NCBI GenBank assembly: GCA_007748055.1
Contig: CP036279.1
Location: 4,216,001-4,280,000 of the forward strand
DNA: 64,000 nt
Reading direction: 5' to 3'
Source of the DNA: Kolteria novifilia
GTDB lineage: Bacteria; Planctomycetota; Planctomycetia; Kolteriales; Kolteriaceae
The position numbers were made by a program, and so were the translations under genes. The notes beneath the pieces were generated by a model. It was not told where the DNA came from. It was given only the letters and a program-made list of their open reading frames with translations, and ran no database searches. Below are positions 24,690 through 33,870 of this stretch, in pieces (the stretch's first letter is position 1; each line of letters starts with the position of its first letter).

Positions 24690-26488
24690 TCCTCAAACGT
24701 CTCTACGAACTGGCCGAGCGGGAGGCTCTTCTCGACGATCTTGCCTTCAAAGAAGAGTCGATCGCGGTCCAAATTGGTGTGAAAAGTGATGGAAAATACA
24801 CCGGAATCGTCGATTTACGGTCCGAAATCCCCTCAAAAAGCGGCAAAGGGAAGCCAAAAAAGAGCAAAGGGAAGCTACTTCGCGTTCCCCAGCCCCATGG
24901 TTCGCCCAACGTGTCGGGGTTCGCGTGCTACTTCGCGGACACCTTGCCGCGCGTCCTGCCGATCACGGATGACAAGAAGAGTCGACTCAGCCGAGAGACC
25001 TTCTGGAACCAGATTCGCCAAGCGGCCCAGGAGACTCAGGACGAGGCTCTTCTCGCCGTCGCGGCTTTTGGCGATCTGCTCGAAGTCGACGAGGGACTGC
25101 GGGAACGGCTTCGACACGATGTCGACGAACTAAAGCTCGCCGCGGGGGCACGCGCGACCTTCACGCTTGTTCCGTCCGACGACAACAAGCCAATTTCGGT
25201 GCGATCTTCTGTCCGCGATTGGTATCGCAACTTCTTCGAGAAGCACCAGGCGGAGAAACTCGATGAGGGCCCTGTCGGCGTTTGCCAGGTCACCGGCGAG
25301 CACGGGCCCTTGGCGACGACGCATGCGACCAAGATCAAGCTCCCCGGCGGACAAGGGGCCGGGGTCGCGCTCGTCTCCAACGACAAGGCCGCCTTTGAGA
25401 GCTACGAACTCCCCAAAGCCGTCAACGCGAGCGTCAGCTATCGGGCGTCCGAAGCGTACGCTCGGGCACTCAATGCGCTGATCGCCGATGAGCGGAGTAG
25501 TGTGTCGGCGGGCAACGTTCGCTTCCTCTTCTGGACGACGTCCGAAGGGGATGACTCGATCGCGAATCTCTTCTCGCAACCGACGCCTGACGACATCACG
25601 AAACTCTTTGACGATGTGCGTCGTGGCAAGTCACACAGCCGACCCGTGGAGACCGCCGACTTCTACTGCCTGAGCGTCTCCCCCAACGCGGCCCGCATGG
25701 TGGTCCGCGACTATCTTGAGCTGCCGCTCGCCAAGGCGAAGGAAAACATCGCCGATTGGTTCCGGGACTTGGAGATCGTCGATGCCTTCACCCTCGTCGA
25801 GGGTGCGGCCTTTTCGATCTGGTTACTCGCCGCTGGGACCGTGCGCAAGGGTGACGACATCTCTCCCAACGTGACTCCGTGGCTTTTGAAAGCGGCGATC
25901 GACGGCAAGCCACTGCCGGACAGCATTCTCGCCGATGTCTTGCGTCGGCTGCGTGTCGAGAACGCACCGAGCCGTTTCTCTCCCGCCCGCATGGGACTCA
26001 TCAAGCTCGCGCTCAACCGTCATCCTCAGAAAGGAACCCTGACCATGACACCCTCGATTGATCCGGAGGCCAGCAAGCAATCGCTTGGCTATGCCTGCGG
26101 CGAACTTCTCGCCTTCCTCGCCCGATGCCAGGATCCCAAGAGCTTCGGGGCAAACGCCCAGATCGTGGAACGCTACTTCGGGGCCGCATCCATGTCTCCG
26201 CAGTACGTCTTTCCGGTCCTCATCAAGCTCAATCGCCATCACCTCGCCAAGATCCGCGACGAAATGCCGGGATTCGCCTTCGATCTCGAGAAGGAACTCG
26301 AAGAGCGCCTCGAACCTTTCCTGCCATCGCCTGGCCTGCCGCCCGACTTTCCCGCGGTTCTCAATCTTGTCGAACAAGGCCGATTCGCGCTCGGCTTTTA
26401 CCATCGCCGCGCCGAGTATCGGCGGCGTAATCAAGATCGCAAGATTCAGAAAGAGGCCGAATTGGCCGCTGAAACGCCCAACGTGTGA
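24686..26488 (+). CDS. cas8c: Cas8c (Csd1), large Cascade subunit
   Basis: This 600-aa protein recognises the PAM and stabilises the Cascade complex. It has the Csd1 opening MILKRLYELAEREALL and the family's LGYACGELLAFLARCQ and YHRRAEYRRR stretches near the C-terminus. The overlap with cas5c is 4 bases. A short C-terminal-derived small subunit (Cas11c) may be made internally in this family; an in-frame ATG at 26044 (MTPSIDPEASKQSLGYACGE) is a plausible internal start, with GAAAGGA upstream. Confidence 0.94.
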   Translation: MILKRLYELAEREALLDDLAFKEESIAVQIGVKSDGKYTGIVDLRSEIPSKSGKGKPKKSKGKLLRVPQPHGSPNVSGFACYFADTLPRVLPITDDKKSRLSRETFWNQIRQAAQETQDEALLAVAAFGDLLEVDEGLRERLRHDVDELKLAAGARATFTLVPSDDNKPISVRSSVRDWYRNFFEKHQAEKLDEGPVGVCQVTGEHGPLATTHATKIKLPGGQGAGVALVSNDKAAFESYELPKAVNASVSYRASEAYARALNALIADERSSVSAGNVRFLFWTTSEGDDSIANLFSQPTPDDITKLFDDVRRGKSHSRPVETADFYCLSVSPNAARMVVRDYLELPLAKAKENIADWFRDLEIVDAFTLVEGAAFSIWLLAAGTVRKGDDISPNVTPWLLKAAIDGKPLPDSILADVLRRLRVENAPSRFSPARMGLIKLALNRHPQKGTLTMTPSIDPEASKQSLGYACGELLAFLARCQDPKSFGANAQIVERYFGAASMSPQYVFPVLIKLNRHHLAKIRDEMPGFAFDLEKELEERLEPFLPSPGLPPDFPAVLNLVEQGRFALGFYHRRAEYRRRNQDRKIQKEAELAAETPNV

Positions 26489-26529
26489 CGAACCCCAAAT
26501 CGATCTCTCAACGAAAGGACTTTTCCGAA

Positions 26530-27504
26530 ATGGCTACCACCACGGACAGCAACACCATCGTCGATCGTCGCTATGACTTCGTCTATCTCTTCGATGTTGC
26601 CGACGGGAATCCCAACGGGGACCCCGACGCCGGCAACCTCCCTCGGCTCGACCCGCAGACTCTTCAAGGATTCGTCACGGACGTCTGCATCAAGCGAAAG
26701 ATTCGCAACGCCGTCGCCGCTCTCACCAACGACGAACCCGGACACGAGATCTACTTTCAGACCCAAGACGCCGTCTACGAGAAACGCATCCTCAACCGCC
26801 AACACCAGCGAGCCCACGATGCGATTGGCGATGGGGCCAAGTCCAAGGACGACTCCGCGAAAGCCAAGGCGGACAAAACGCGCCAGGCTCGCGAATGGAT
26901 GTGTCGCAACTTCTACGACGTCCGTGCCTTCGGGGCTGTCATGTCCACGGGCGTCAACTGCGGCCAAGTGCGAGGCCCCGCCCAGATCACCTTCGCCCGC
27001 TCCGTCGATCCCATCGTTCCGATGGAAGTCGCCATCACGCGAAAGTCCGTCACGACCGAGGAGGAGGCGGAGAAACAATCGAAGAAGGACGGCTCCATCA
27101 CCGGCACGATGGGACGCAAGAGCACCGTTCCCTACGCGCTCTATGTCGGCCACGGGTTCATCAACCCCCTGTTGGCGGCGGACACGGGCTTCACCTATGC
27201 CGACCTGCGTCTCTTCTTCGACGCGATGATCCGCATGTTCGACTTCGACCGCTCGGCGTCGCGTGGACTGATGGCGGTGCGGAAGATCTACGTCTTTGAG
27301 CACGCCAGTCGCCTGGGCAATGCTCCCGCTCACACGCTCTTCGATCATGTGAAGATCGAACCACTTGGTTTGGAAAAGCCTCCTCGGTCGTTCGATGCGT
27401 ACGAATTGGGCGACAAACTCGGCGATCTCCGCGAGAAGCTGCCCAAAGGCGTGACGCTCCACGAATTGCCCGAGGAATTCGACGACTTCCAGCCTGGTAG
27501 TTGA
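26530..27504 (+). CDS. cas7c: Cas7 (Csd2), Cascade backbone
   Basis: The 324-aa RAMP protein polymerises along the crRNA guide. The signature FDVADGNPNGDPDAGNLPR lies near residue 22, and MSTGVNCGQVRGPAQITFARSVDPI is also typical of Csd2. An ATG at 26530 (MATTTDSN) is chosen, with AAAGGA upstream; an in-frame GTG at 26485 overlapping the cas8c stop is less likely. The length is normal. Confidence 0.95.
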   Translation: MATTTDSNTIVDRRYDFVYLFDVADGNPNGDPDAGNLPRLDPQTLQGFVTDVCIKRKIRNAVAALTNDEPGHEIYFQTQDAVYEKRILNRQHQRAHDAIGDGAKSKDDSAKAKADKTRQAREWMCRNFYDVRAFGAVMSTGVNCGQVRGPAQITFARSVDPIVPMEVAITRKSVTTEEEAEKQSKKDGSITGTMGRKSTVPYALYVGHGFINPLLAADTGFTYADLRLFFDAMIRMFDFDRSASRGLMAVRKIYVFEHASRLGNAPAHTLFDHVKIEPLGLEKPPRSFDAYELGDKLGDLREKLPKGVTLHELPEEFDDFQPGS

Positions 27505-27523
27505 CCGTCGGAGCGTGACCTCC

Positions 27524-28192
27524 ATGAGCGAGTCGTCGGAACGTGAACAAACTGTCGCGAGGGACGAGGGCGACTATCCGCCCCTTTCGTCCCTCAATCA
27601 CCTTCTGTTCTGCGAACGTCGCTGCGCGCTGCTCCGAATCGAACAGGTGTGGGTCGAGAACCGCTACACCCTTTCGGGGCAGCACGATCATCGCCGGGTC
27701 CACCAGGAGTCGAGCAGTCTCCACCGCGGGAAACGGGTCGTCCGCAACATCTCGCTGGTGAGTCATCGGCTTCGACTCTCGGGAAAGAGCGACGCCGTCG
27801 AGTTCGGCGACTATCCGTTGCCGATCGAGTACAAGAGTGGGCGCCGGCGACGATGGGACAACGATGACGTCCAGTTGTGCGCCCAAGCGCTGTGCCTGGA
27901 GGAGATGTTGGACGTCGAGATCCCCATGGGCGCGATCTTTCATCTCAAGAGCCATCGACGACGCGACGTCCCCCTGACAGCAAGCCTTCGCGGCAAGACT
28001 GAGGAGGCGGTCGCAAGGCTCCACGAACTCCTCGCGTCCGGTGAGACTCCTCCACCCAAGTGGAAGCCGCGCTGCAAGGGCTGCTCGCTCCAAGACCTCT
28101 GCTTGCCGACAACCATCGAAGCGCCGCAGCGGTTGGGAAACTACCAAGACGACCTCTACCGGCCGCTTCTTGACAAGGAAGTCAGCGACTAG
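27524..28192 (+). CDS. cas4: Cas4, spacer-adaptation exonuclease
   Basis: The protein is about 222 aa, of the RecB-like nuclease family with an iron-sulfur cluster. The cluster cysteines are FCERRC (near residue 30) and CKGCSLQDLC (near residue 190). The nuclease core shows GKSDAVEF and PIEYKSGRR. With Cas1-Cas2 it trims prespacers and selects those next to a PAM. An ATG at 27524 is used; a GTG at 27515 is an alternative. Confidence 0.94.
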   Translation: MSESSEREQTVARDEGDYPPLSSLNHLLFCERRCALLRIEQVWVENRYTLSGQHDHRRVHQESSSLHRGKRVVRNISLVSHRLRLSGKSDAVEFGDYPLPIEYKSGRRRRWDNDDVQLCAQALCLEEMLDVEIPMGAIFHLKSHRRRDVPLTASLRGKTEEAVARLHELLASGETPPPKWKPRCKGCSLQDLCLPTTIEAPQRLGNYQDDLYRPLLDKEVSD

Positions 28193-28251
28193 TCAGAAGG
28201 GCAATCGCAACTCGCTTCTTGGGAACAGTGACCTTTCGCCGGGAGACACCG

Positions 28252-29283
28252 ATGCGTGTGCATGCCAATACGCTCTACGTCATGTCGCAAGGCGCGTCGA
28301 TCGGACGGGAGCGAGAGACCTTGCGCGTTCGGATCGAGGGGAAAACCCGCCTTCGTGTTCCCCTTCATCATCTCGAATCGGTCGTTTGCTTTGGCCGGAT
28401 CTTTCTCACGCCGGCGGTCATCGGCCTATGCGGCGAACGTGGAGTGGGACTGACCTACCTCACTCCCCAAGGACGATTTCAAGCACGGCTCGAGCGTCCT
28501 TGTCACGGCAACGTTCTCCTCCGCCGGGAACAGTACCGGCAATCCGACTCGAAAGAGTCCGCCCTCTTGCTTGCTCGACCGATGATCGCCGCGAAGATTC
28601 AGAACTCCCGTGCCTTGCTCCTACGGGCCGCTCGCTCGGCGCAGGACACCGAGAAGCAATCGGCGCTCCAGCATGCCGCCAAACGCATGGCGGCGCTGCT
28701 CGTCGAACTTCCCTCGCAGAAGTCGTTGGACGCGGCCCGAGGGATTGAAGGCGCCGCGGCGGCCGCCTACTTCAAAGCGTTCGGCGATGCCGTTCGCGAC
28801 GCGTCATCGCCATTTACCTTTGGCGGTCGGACCCGCCGCCCCCCGAAGGACCCGATCAACGCGATGCTCTCTTTCGCCTATGCACTGCTTCGGCACGATT
28901 GCGATGCGGCACTCCAAGCGGTGGGACTCGATCCCGCGGTCGGTTTCCTTCATGCCGATCGCCCCGGCCGGCTTTCGTTGGCGCTCGACCTGATGGAGGA
29001 GTTTCGCCCGTTGCTCGCCGACCGAATCATCCTTTCGCTGGTCAACCGCAAGCAAGTCAACGCGAAGGAATTCACGACCGATCCCTCGGGTTCGGTCTCC
29101 ATGGACGAGTCGGCCCGACGTACGCTCCTGGCTGCCTATCAAGCTCGGAAACGCCTCGAGGTAGCTCACCCGCTCCTCAAGGAAACGGTTCCGTTCGGGC
29201 TGCTCCCCCACATCCAGGCTCGACTCCTTGCTCGAACGTTGCGAAGTGACATCGATGCCTACCCCGCGTTGGTTCTCCGCTGA
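28252..29283 (+). CDS. cas1: Cas1 integrase (type I-C)
   Basis: The 343-aa integrase inserts new spacers into the array. It begins MRVHANTLYVMSQGASIGRE. The catalytic pattern includes the E of ARGIEGAAAAAYF, the H of GFLHADRPGRLSLALDLMEEFRP and the acidic residues that follow. I use the ATG at 28252, with GGGAG upstream; the in-frame codons before it lack homology. It is complete. Confidence 0.95.
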   Translation: MRVHANTLYVMSQGASIGRERETLRVRIEGKTRLRVPLHHLESVVCFGRIFLTPAVIGLCGERGVGLTYLTPQGRFQARLERPCHGNVLLRREQYRQSDSKESALLLARPMIAAKIQNSRALLLRAARSAQDTEKQSALQHAAKRMAALLVELPSQKSLDAARGIEGAAAAAYFKAFGDAVRDASSPFTFGGRTRRPPKDPINAMLSFAYALLRHDCDAALQAVGLDPAVGFLHADRPGRLSLALDLMEEFRPLLADRIILSLVNRKQVNAKEFTTDPSGSVSMDESARRTLLAAYQARKRLEVAHPLLKETVPFGLLPHIQARLLARTLRSDIDAYPALVLR

Positions 29284-29317
29284 CATCACTCCCGACGAGT
29301 AGAAAGAGGAAGGAACG

Positions 29318-29608
29318 ATGAATGTGCTGGTTGCCTACGACGTGGCCACGTCCACACCCGAGGGGGAGCGTCGGCTGCGCCACATCGCCAAGATCTGCGA
29401 AGACTTCGGCCAACGCGTTCAGTATTCGGTGTTCGAGTGTGTCCTCGGCGAGACGCAGTGGGTGACCTTTCGTCACCGCCTCCTATCGGAAATGAAGGCC
29501 GACGAAGACAGCCTTCGCTTCTACATGATTCCCGGCCGATTCGCCGATTCGACCGAAACCCACGGCCGCGATCGACGTATTGACTTCGAAGGGCCACTCA
29601 TTGTGTAG
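29318..29608 (+). CDS. cas2: Cas2
   Basis: This 96-aa protein has the small ferredoxin-like fold, starting MNVLVAYDVATSTPEGERRL, with the conserved early Asp. It is the structural partner of Cas1 in spacer integration. GGAAGGA lies close upstream. It is the last gene before the leader and array. Confidence 0.95.
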   Translation: MNVLVAYDVATSTPEGERRLRHIAKICEDFGQRVQYSVFECVLGETQWVTFRHRLLSEMKADEDSLRFYMIPGRFADSTETHGRDRRIDFEGPLIV

Positions 29609-29790
29609 TCCATCGCGAACCCCGATCGGCGCCCAAAACGCCGGGAGATCGGCGCTCGCCCTAACACGTTCGGACATAATAAGATGCATTCCCAGACAAT
29701 CGTGGAACCCAGCGTCGACCCTGCGACAATACCCAGGTCGGCGCGATCCCCTTGGCAACCAGAAAGGAGGCAACGAGTTACGACGAAGGC
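29609..29790 (+). promoter_or_regulatory. CRISPR leader
   Basis: These 182 bases lie between cas2 and the first repeat. They contain an AT-rich patch, CATAATAAGATGC (about 29675), that could be a -10 element. The terminal degenerate repeats lie at the far end of the array, which places the leader here. Confidence 0.7.
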
Positions 29791-30750
29791 CTTCTCCCCG
29801 CGTTGATCGCGGGGAGCGGATTGAAACTGGACCTTCACTGTGAATGCTCTCCTCAATTGGTCTTCTCCCCGCGTTGATCGCGGGGAGCGGATTGAAACAG
29901 TAGATAGGTGTTCCCCTCGCCGAAGACCGCGACTTCTCCCCGCGTTGATCGCGGGGAGCGGATTGAAACCTCGATCGACTGATCAAGGATTCATTCAAGG
30001 ATCTGCTTCTCCCCGCGTTGATCGCGGGGAGCGGATTGAAACTTTGCTTCCGATAACGAACGCCTTGGCCGAACATGCTTCTCCCCGCGTTGATCGCGGG
30101 GAGCGGATTGAAACTGAGGGACGGGCGTGAGCTTGCCGTAGTCGGGCACTTCTCCCCGCGTTGATCGCGGGGAGCGGATTGAAACACGCTGCGGGGCGTT
30201 GCGGTCGAGCTGATCGGTCAGCTTCTCCCCGCGTTGATCGCGGGGAGCGGATTGAAACTGGGATTCCATCGACAACTGGCCGGCACTCGAGATCTTCTCC
30301 CCGCGTTGATCGCGGGGAGCGGATTGAAACACCTTGCTTGATGACATTAAGCGTCAAGGCCTGACTTCTCCCCGCGTTGGTCGCGGGGAGCGGATTGAAA
30401 CATCGGGAACTTGGAATCCGACCGCATTGACCGAGCTTCTCCCCGCGTTGATCGCGGGGAGCGGATTGAAACTCGTTAGTGGACCACAACGATGAAGGGA
30501 TGACCTCTTCTCCCCGCGTTGATCGCGGGGAGCGGATTGAAACAAAGCGGGGCTGGATAAGGCCGAGCCGATCATAGCTTCTCCCCGCGTTGATCGCGGG
30601 GAGCGGATTGAAACTTTGCGCTAGAAGCAAACGACGAGAACGGATGGACTTCTCCCCGCGTTGATCGCGGGGAGCGGGTTGAAACTTGTGGTCAAAGAGG
30701 AAGTATCCGTCGTAGTCGGATCTTCCCTGCGTTGAACGCGAAAAGGGAAA
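29791..30750 (+). CRISPR. Type I-C CRISPR array: 13 repeats plus degenerate end, 13 spacers
   Basis: The 37-bp repeats start at 29791, 29862, 29933, 30006, 30078, 30149, 30222, 30294, 30365, 30436, 30507, 30578 and 30649. Spacers are 34-36 bp, mostly 34. The repeat forms a 9-bp stem (CTCCCCGCG/CGCGGGGAG) and ends in GGATTGAAAC, as in type I-C. Repeat 9 has one A-to-G change in the loop. Repeat 13 has A-to-G in the handle (GGGTTGAAAC). A degenerate fourteenth copy lies at 30721-30750. The decay at the right end confirms the leader is on the left. Confidence 0.98.
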
Positions 30751-30753
30751 CGA

Positions 30754-30912
30754 CTAGGCCTGGGTATGTTCATGACTCGATTCGCCATGTTGCTCCTCTC
30801 GGAGGCGGCGGACGATTTCGGTGGCGAGGCGGCGGATCAACTCCCGCGTTGGACTCCGCGCCGGAAGGGTCGAGTCGTTGTCGTTGCGGTCGTGATGTTG
30901 TTTCTCTCTCAT
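30754..30912 (-). CDS. Small protein downstream of the recombinase, unknown
   Basis: The 52-aa protein starts MREKQHHDRNDND at an ATG at 30912, with AAGGAA upstream. The middle (TRELIRRLATEIVRRLREEQ) is an amphipathic helix and both ends are His-rich. It is on the same strand as the serine recombinase and about 100 bases after it. I do not recognise it. It may be an accessory of the recombinase. Confidence 0.5.
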   Translation of the reverse strand: MREKQHHDRNDNDSTLPARSPTRELIRRLATEIVRRLREEQHGESSHEHTQA

Positions 30913-31015
30913 GTGGTTTTCCTTGGATAAGTCGTTGGCGCAAGCTTGAGCCCCACGACGAGAAGTCATGGGGCTCGGTGAAAATCAGAACGGAATGATG
31001 ATCGAACGCTCGAGG

Positions 31016-32935
31016 CTAGACCTCGCCGGCGCCGGGTAGGGGATCGAACCGATAACGAGGATGGCGATGGCGACAATGCTTGTCGCAGTCATCGGGCGGT
31101 TCCGTCAGCGGGACGTGCGCATCGTCGAGCCCCAGTTCATCCATCATCCGCTGAAGCTTCGCGGCATACTGGGCGGCCGTCACGGTGATGCCGCACGCCT
31201 TGGCGGCTTCGCGCTCGGTCATGCCCGAGCGTCGCAATGCCATCACTTTCTCCCGAAAGGCTTCCCGTTGCGGCGGTTTGAAGAGATCCACGGTCAGGAT
31301 ACGTTCGAGCGGGCGTTCCAGCACGGCCCGGCCACGAGCGTCTTCGATCAGCGATGCCAGCCGTAGACGAATCTTCGCCCGCAGGACGATCCGCTTCCCG
31401 TCGCACAGTCGATGCGGAAACACGACGATGCTGGGGATGAGCTTCTGCATGAAGCGGCAGAAATCCGGGTCATCCGTCATCAAGGACTCGATGGAAGACC
31501 GGGCAAGTCTCTTGAGCTCGTCGATCGAGGGGATCTCGATCCGGCCTCGCGGCTCGTCACGGAGTCGTTGCTTCTCGGCCTCGATCTCCTTGAGCTGCTG
31601 CTCATGGCGTTCGATCTCGTCGGCGATGCGATCGCTCGTCTTGCCGTCCACGATGAACGCGACGAGACGGTCGAGCTTGCGGTTGAGATCCTCCGCTCGC
31701 CGGTCCAGCAGCTCGATCTTGCCTGCTCGCTCGTCGTCGAGCCGATCGGCTTCGGCACGAACCTCCTCCAAGAGAGCACTGTCGAATTCCGGCAATGACT
31801 CGATCGCCTCCAAGACGGCTTCGATGATCCGCTTACCGCTCAGTGGACCATCGACCGTCGCGCCATTCCAGCAAGCGTATTGGCGAGCCCCGTCACAGAT
31901 CAGGTGCTCCTTCTGACCATGCCCGCCGAAGACGTATCCACGTCCGCAAATCCCGCAGCGAATCATCCGCCCCGGAAACCGGGTACGCTTGCGAGGTCCC
32001 GCCTTCCTGCCTGCCCTCCCGTTTCGGTACTTGGCGTTGCGGTCGTCGATCTTCTTGATGACGCGGTCGTAGTACTCCGGCTCGACGAACGCAAGCTCGG
32101 GAACCTCCCGCTCCAGCAACATCGATGGATCCGCGGGTCGCGTTCGGTACTTGCCCCGGCTATCGCGCCAACTCTCCCGAACATTCCGAAGGCGAACGCC
32201 CTTGAGGAGAGCGTTTCGAGTCACACGACCGACCATACGAGAATCCCAGCGCTCGCTCTGGGCATAGGGCCCCGTGGGGATCTCCCGCGCGTTGAGCCAA
32301 TCGGCTACCTCCGCGAACGACTGCCCCCGATCGAGACGCTCGAACCATTCGCGATAGATCGGCTCGGCTTCGGGATCCTTCTTCCATTCGGAATCGGACT
32401 TGGCGCCGGGCGGCTTGATGTAGCCGAAGATCGGGATCGCGGCGCAGCCCCCGTTCTTGAAGCGCGACCGGTGAGCGCGTTTGATTCGATCGCTGGTATC
32501 CCGATTGCTTCGCTCGTGATGCCAGGCGGAGAAGATCGAATGATCTTGCCAACCTGGCTCGTCGGTGTCGACATGGTCGTTGAGCGCGACGAGTCGGACA
32601 CCGTAATCGACGCACTCCTCGGCAAACACATGAGCATGGATCCGCCTAAGAATGCGTCCGAGATCCTCCGTGACGAGCAGCCCATACTTGCCCGACGCGA
32701 CCTTCTCGCAGAGTTCACGATGAGCGGTCCGATCGATCCATTCACCGCCCCCGGAACTTGCGAAGACCTCGATCTCGCATGGTCCCTTGATGTTGTCTGC
32801 GATCCATACTCGGATCCGATGCTCCTGGTCCTCGACGGACCGTTCGTCTTGCTTGCCCGGCCGCGGATCGCTGACCCGCGCCACGACCAGAATTCGAAGC
32901 AAGCCACCATTCCCACCGCAATGTTGGGAATACAT
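31016..32935 (-). CDS. Large serine recombinase
   Basis: The 639-aa site-specific recombinase has an N-terminal resolvase domain with the catalytic Ser in VVARVSDPRPGKQDERSVEDQ (near residue 20). A recombinase domain follows (RAHRSRFKNGGCAAIPIFGY), then a zinc ribbon (CGICGRGYVFGG…CDGARQYACW, about 327-355), a long coiled coil (about 405-465) and a C-terminal helix-turn-helix (MTEREAAKACGITVTAAQYA). An ATG at 32935 is chosen because GGAGGAG lies 6 bases upstream. Large serine recombinases integrate phages and mobile islands. No att sites or phage genes are visible nearby. Confidence 0.9.
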   Translation of the reverse strand: MYSQHCGGNGGLLRILVVARVSDPRPGKQDERSVEDQEHRIRVWIADNIKGPCEIEVFASSGGGEWIDRTAHRELCEKVASGKYGLLVTEDLGRILRRIHAHVFAEECVDYGVRLVALNDHVDTDEPGWQDHSIFSAWHHERSNRDTSDRIKRAHRSRFKNGGCAAIPIFGYIKPPGAKSDSEWKKDPEAEPIYREWFERLDRGQSFAEVADWLNAREIPTGPYAQSERWDSRMVGRVTRNALLKGVRLRNVRESWRDSRGKYRTRPADPSMLLEREVPELAFVEPEYYDRVIKKIDDRNAKYRNGRAGRKAGPRKRTRFPGRMIRCGICGRGYVFGGHGQKEHLICDGARQYACWNGATVDGPLSGKRIIEAVLEAIESLPEFDSALLEEVRAEADRLDDERAGKIELLDRRAEDLNRKLDRLVAFIVDGKTSDRIADEIERHEQQLKEIEAEKQRLRDEPRGRIEIPSIDELKRLARSSIESLMTDDPDFCRFMQKLIPSIVVFPHRLCDGKRIVLRAKIRLRLASLIEDARGRAVLERPLERILTVDLFKPPQREAFREKVMALRRSGMTEREAAKACGITVTAAQYAAKLQRMMDELGLDDAHVPLTEPPDDCDKHCRHRHPRYRFDPLPGAGEV

Positions 32936-33294
32936 GAGACGCTCCTCCAATTGGAGGCGTCCACAGCGGAAAGCTGATTGTCCCAGGGGGACAAAAGAAG
33001 TGATCACATCCGAGAAGGCACGATCATGGCGGACAACAGACGACCAGACCTAACCGATTGGAAGAACTGAGGTTGCGAGCGCAAGACGTTATGCCGTAAC
33101 ATATTAGAGAGATGTGGGCCAAGAATCCCGTATTCTCGGCGCTGATCCATTCCAGAAGTGGATGTTGCTTTGCCATCGTGTCCTCCCCGCATTGTTGTGG
33201 CGAGGAAGTATACGCCTGTCGACAAGTCGGCGCGAGGTCCGGCGTTTGGCGTCAGCGGTTCTCCGAGTCGCCCCCGTGAAGGGACAAACGGTCC
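32936..33294. other. Intergenic, no gene seen
   Basis: These 359 bases lie between the recombinase and the T6SS-side genes. The overlapping short frames on both strands have no recognisable features. Confidence 0.5.
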
Positions 33295-33786
33295 TCAACC
33301 ATCCCAGCTCGACTGGAACCAATCCTCCCAGTCGGACGTCGTGGCGACAGGCACATGGGGCTTGAGAGTGCCTTCCGCGGCGGGTTGGAGGGCATAGCGA
33401 TGCAAGACATCCTTGCGCAACCGGGACCCGAGTTTGGCGTCCTTTTCGGGCGTCCCTTTGACGCTGGCCACCTTTTTCGAGGCAGCCGCCTCCTCCTTCG
33501 ACGCCTTTTTGGACTCTTCCGCCGCCTTCTTGCGAGCGGCTTGAGCCCGCTTGATTGTCTCCTCCGCCGATTGCTTCGTCTGATTCAGCGTTGAATCGAG
33601 ATCCGACATCGTCTGCTTGTACTGAGAGACCAGCGACGACTTCGCATCGGAAACTCGACTGGCGAGATCCTCGATGTGACCGCGAATTTCCGGGTCGCTC
33701 ACCGATTGCGCGGCCTGCGGGAGTTCGTTGTGCATGATGTCGAGGAATCGCTGCAACTGACTGAGTTGGTCATCCATGCTACTCAT
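33295..33786 (-). CDS. Coiled-coil protein near vgrG, unknown
   Basis: The 163-aa protein starts MSSMDDQLSQLQRFLDIM with GGAGG 8 bases upstream. Residues about 30-110 form a long charged coiled coil rich in Lys, Ala, Glu and Ser (AAEESKKASKEEAAASKK). The C-terminus (TSDWEDWFQSSWDG) is acidic and aromatic. It is the last gene of a minus-strand run from vgrG through the DUF6931-like gene, so it may be an effector adaptor or structural accessory. No family is recognised. Confidence 0.65.
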   Translation of the reverse strand: MSSMDDQLSQLQRFLDIMHNELPQAAQSVSDPEIRGHIEDLASRVSDAKSSLVSQYKQTMSDLDSTLNQTKQSAEETIKRAQAARKKAAEESKKASKEEAAASKKVASVKGTPEKDAKLGSRLRKDVLHRYALQPAAEGTLKPHVPVATTSDWEDWFQSSWDG

Positions 33787-33870
33787 CGAATAGTCCTCCA
33801 GTTCGGGAAGCGACGTCCCGAGTCTCTTGCTGTTTCGCGACGTTCAAAAGCGCCCGGCACTGCCGAGGGG

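Noticed and set aside
26446-27525. A 359-codon frame antisense to cas7
   Set aside because: It is a mirror frame of a well-supported Cas7 gene with no family features.
29483-30630. Open frames with repeated peptides across the CRISPR array
   Set aside because: The repeats are the CRISPR repeats read as protein. No translation is expected.
29791-30750. Self-targeting spacers
   Set aside because: No spacer obviously matched this window by eye, but this needs a computed search of the whole genome; I make no claim.
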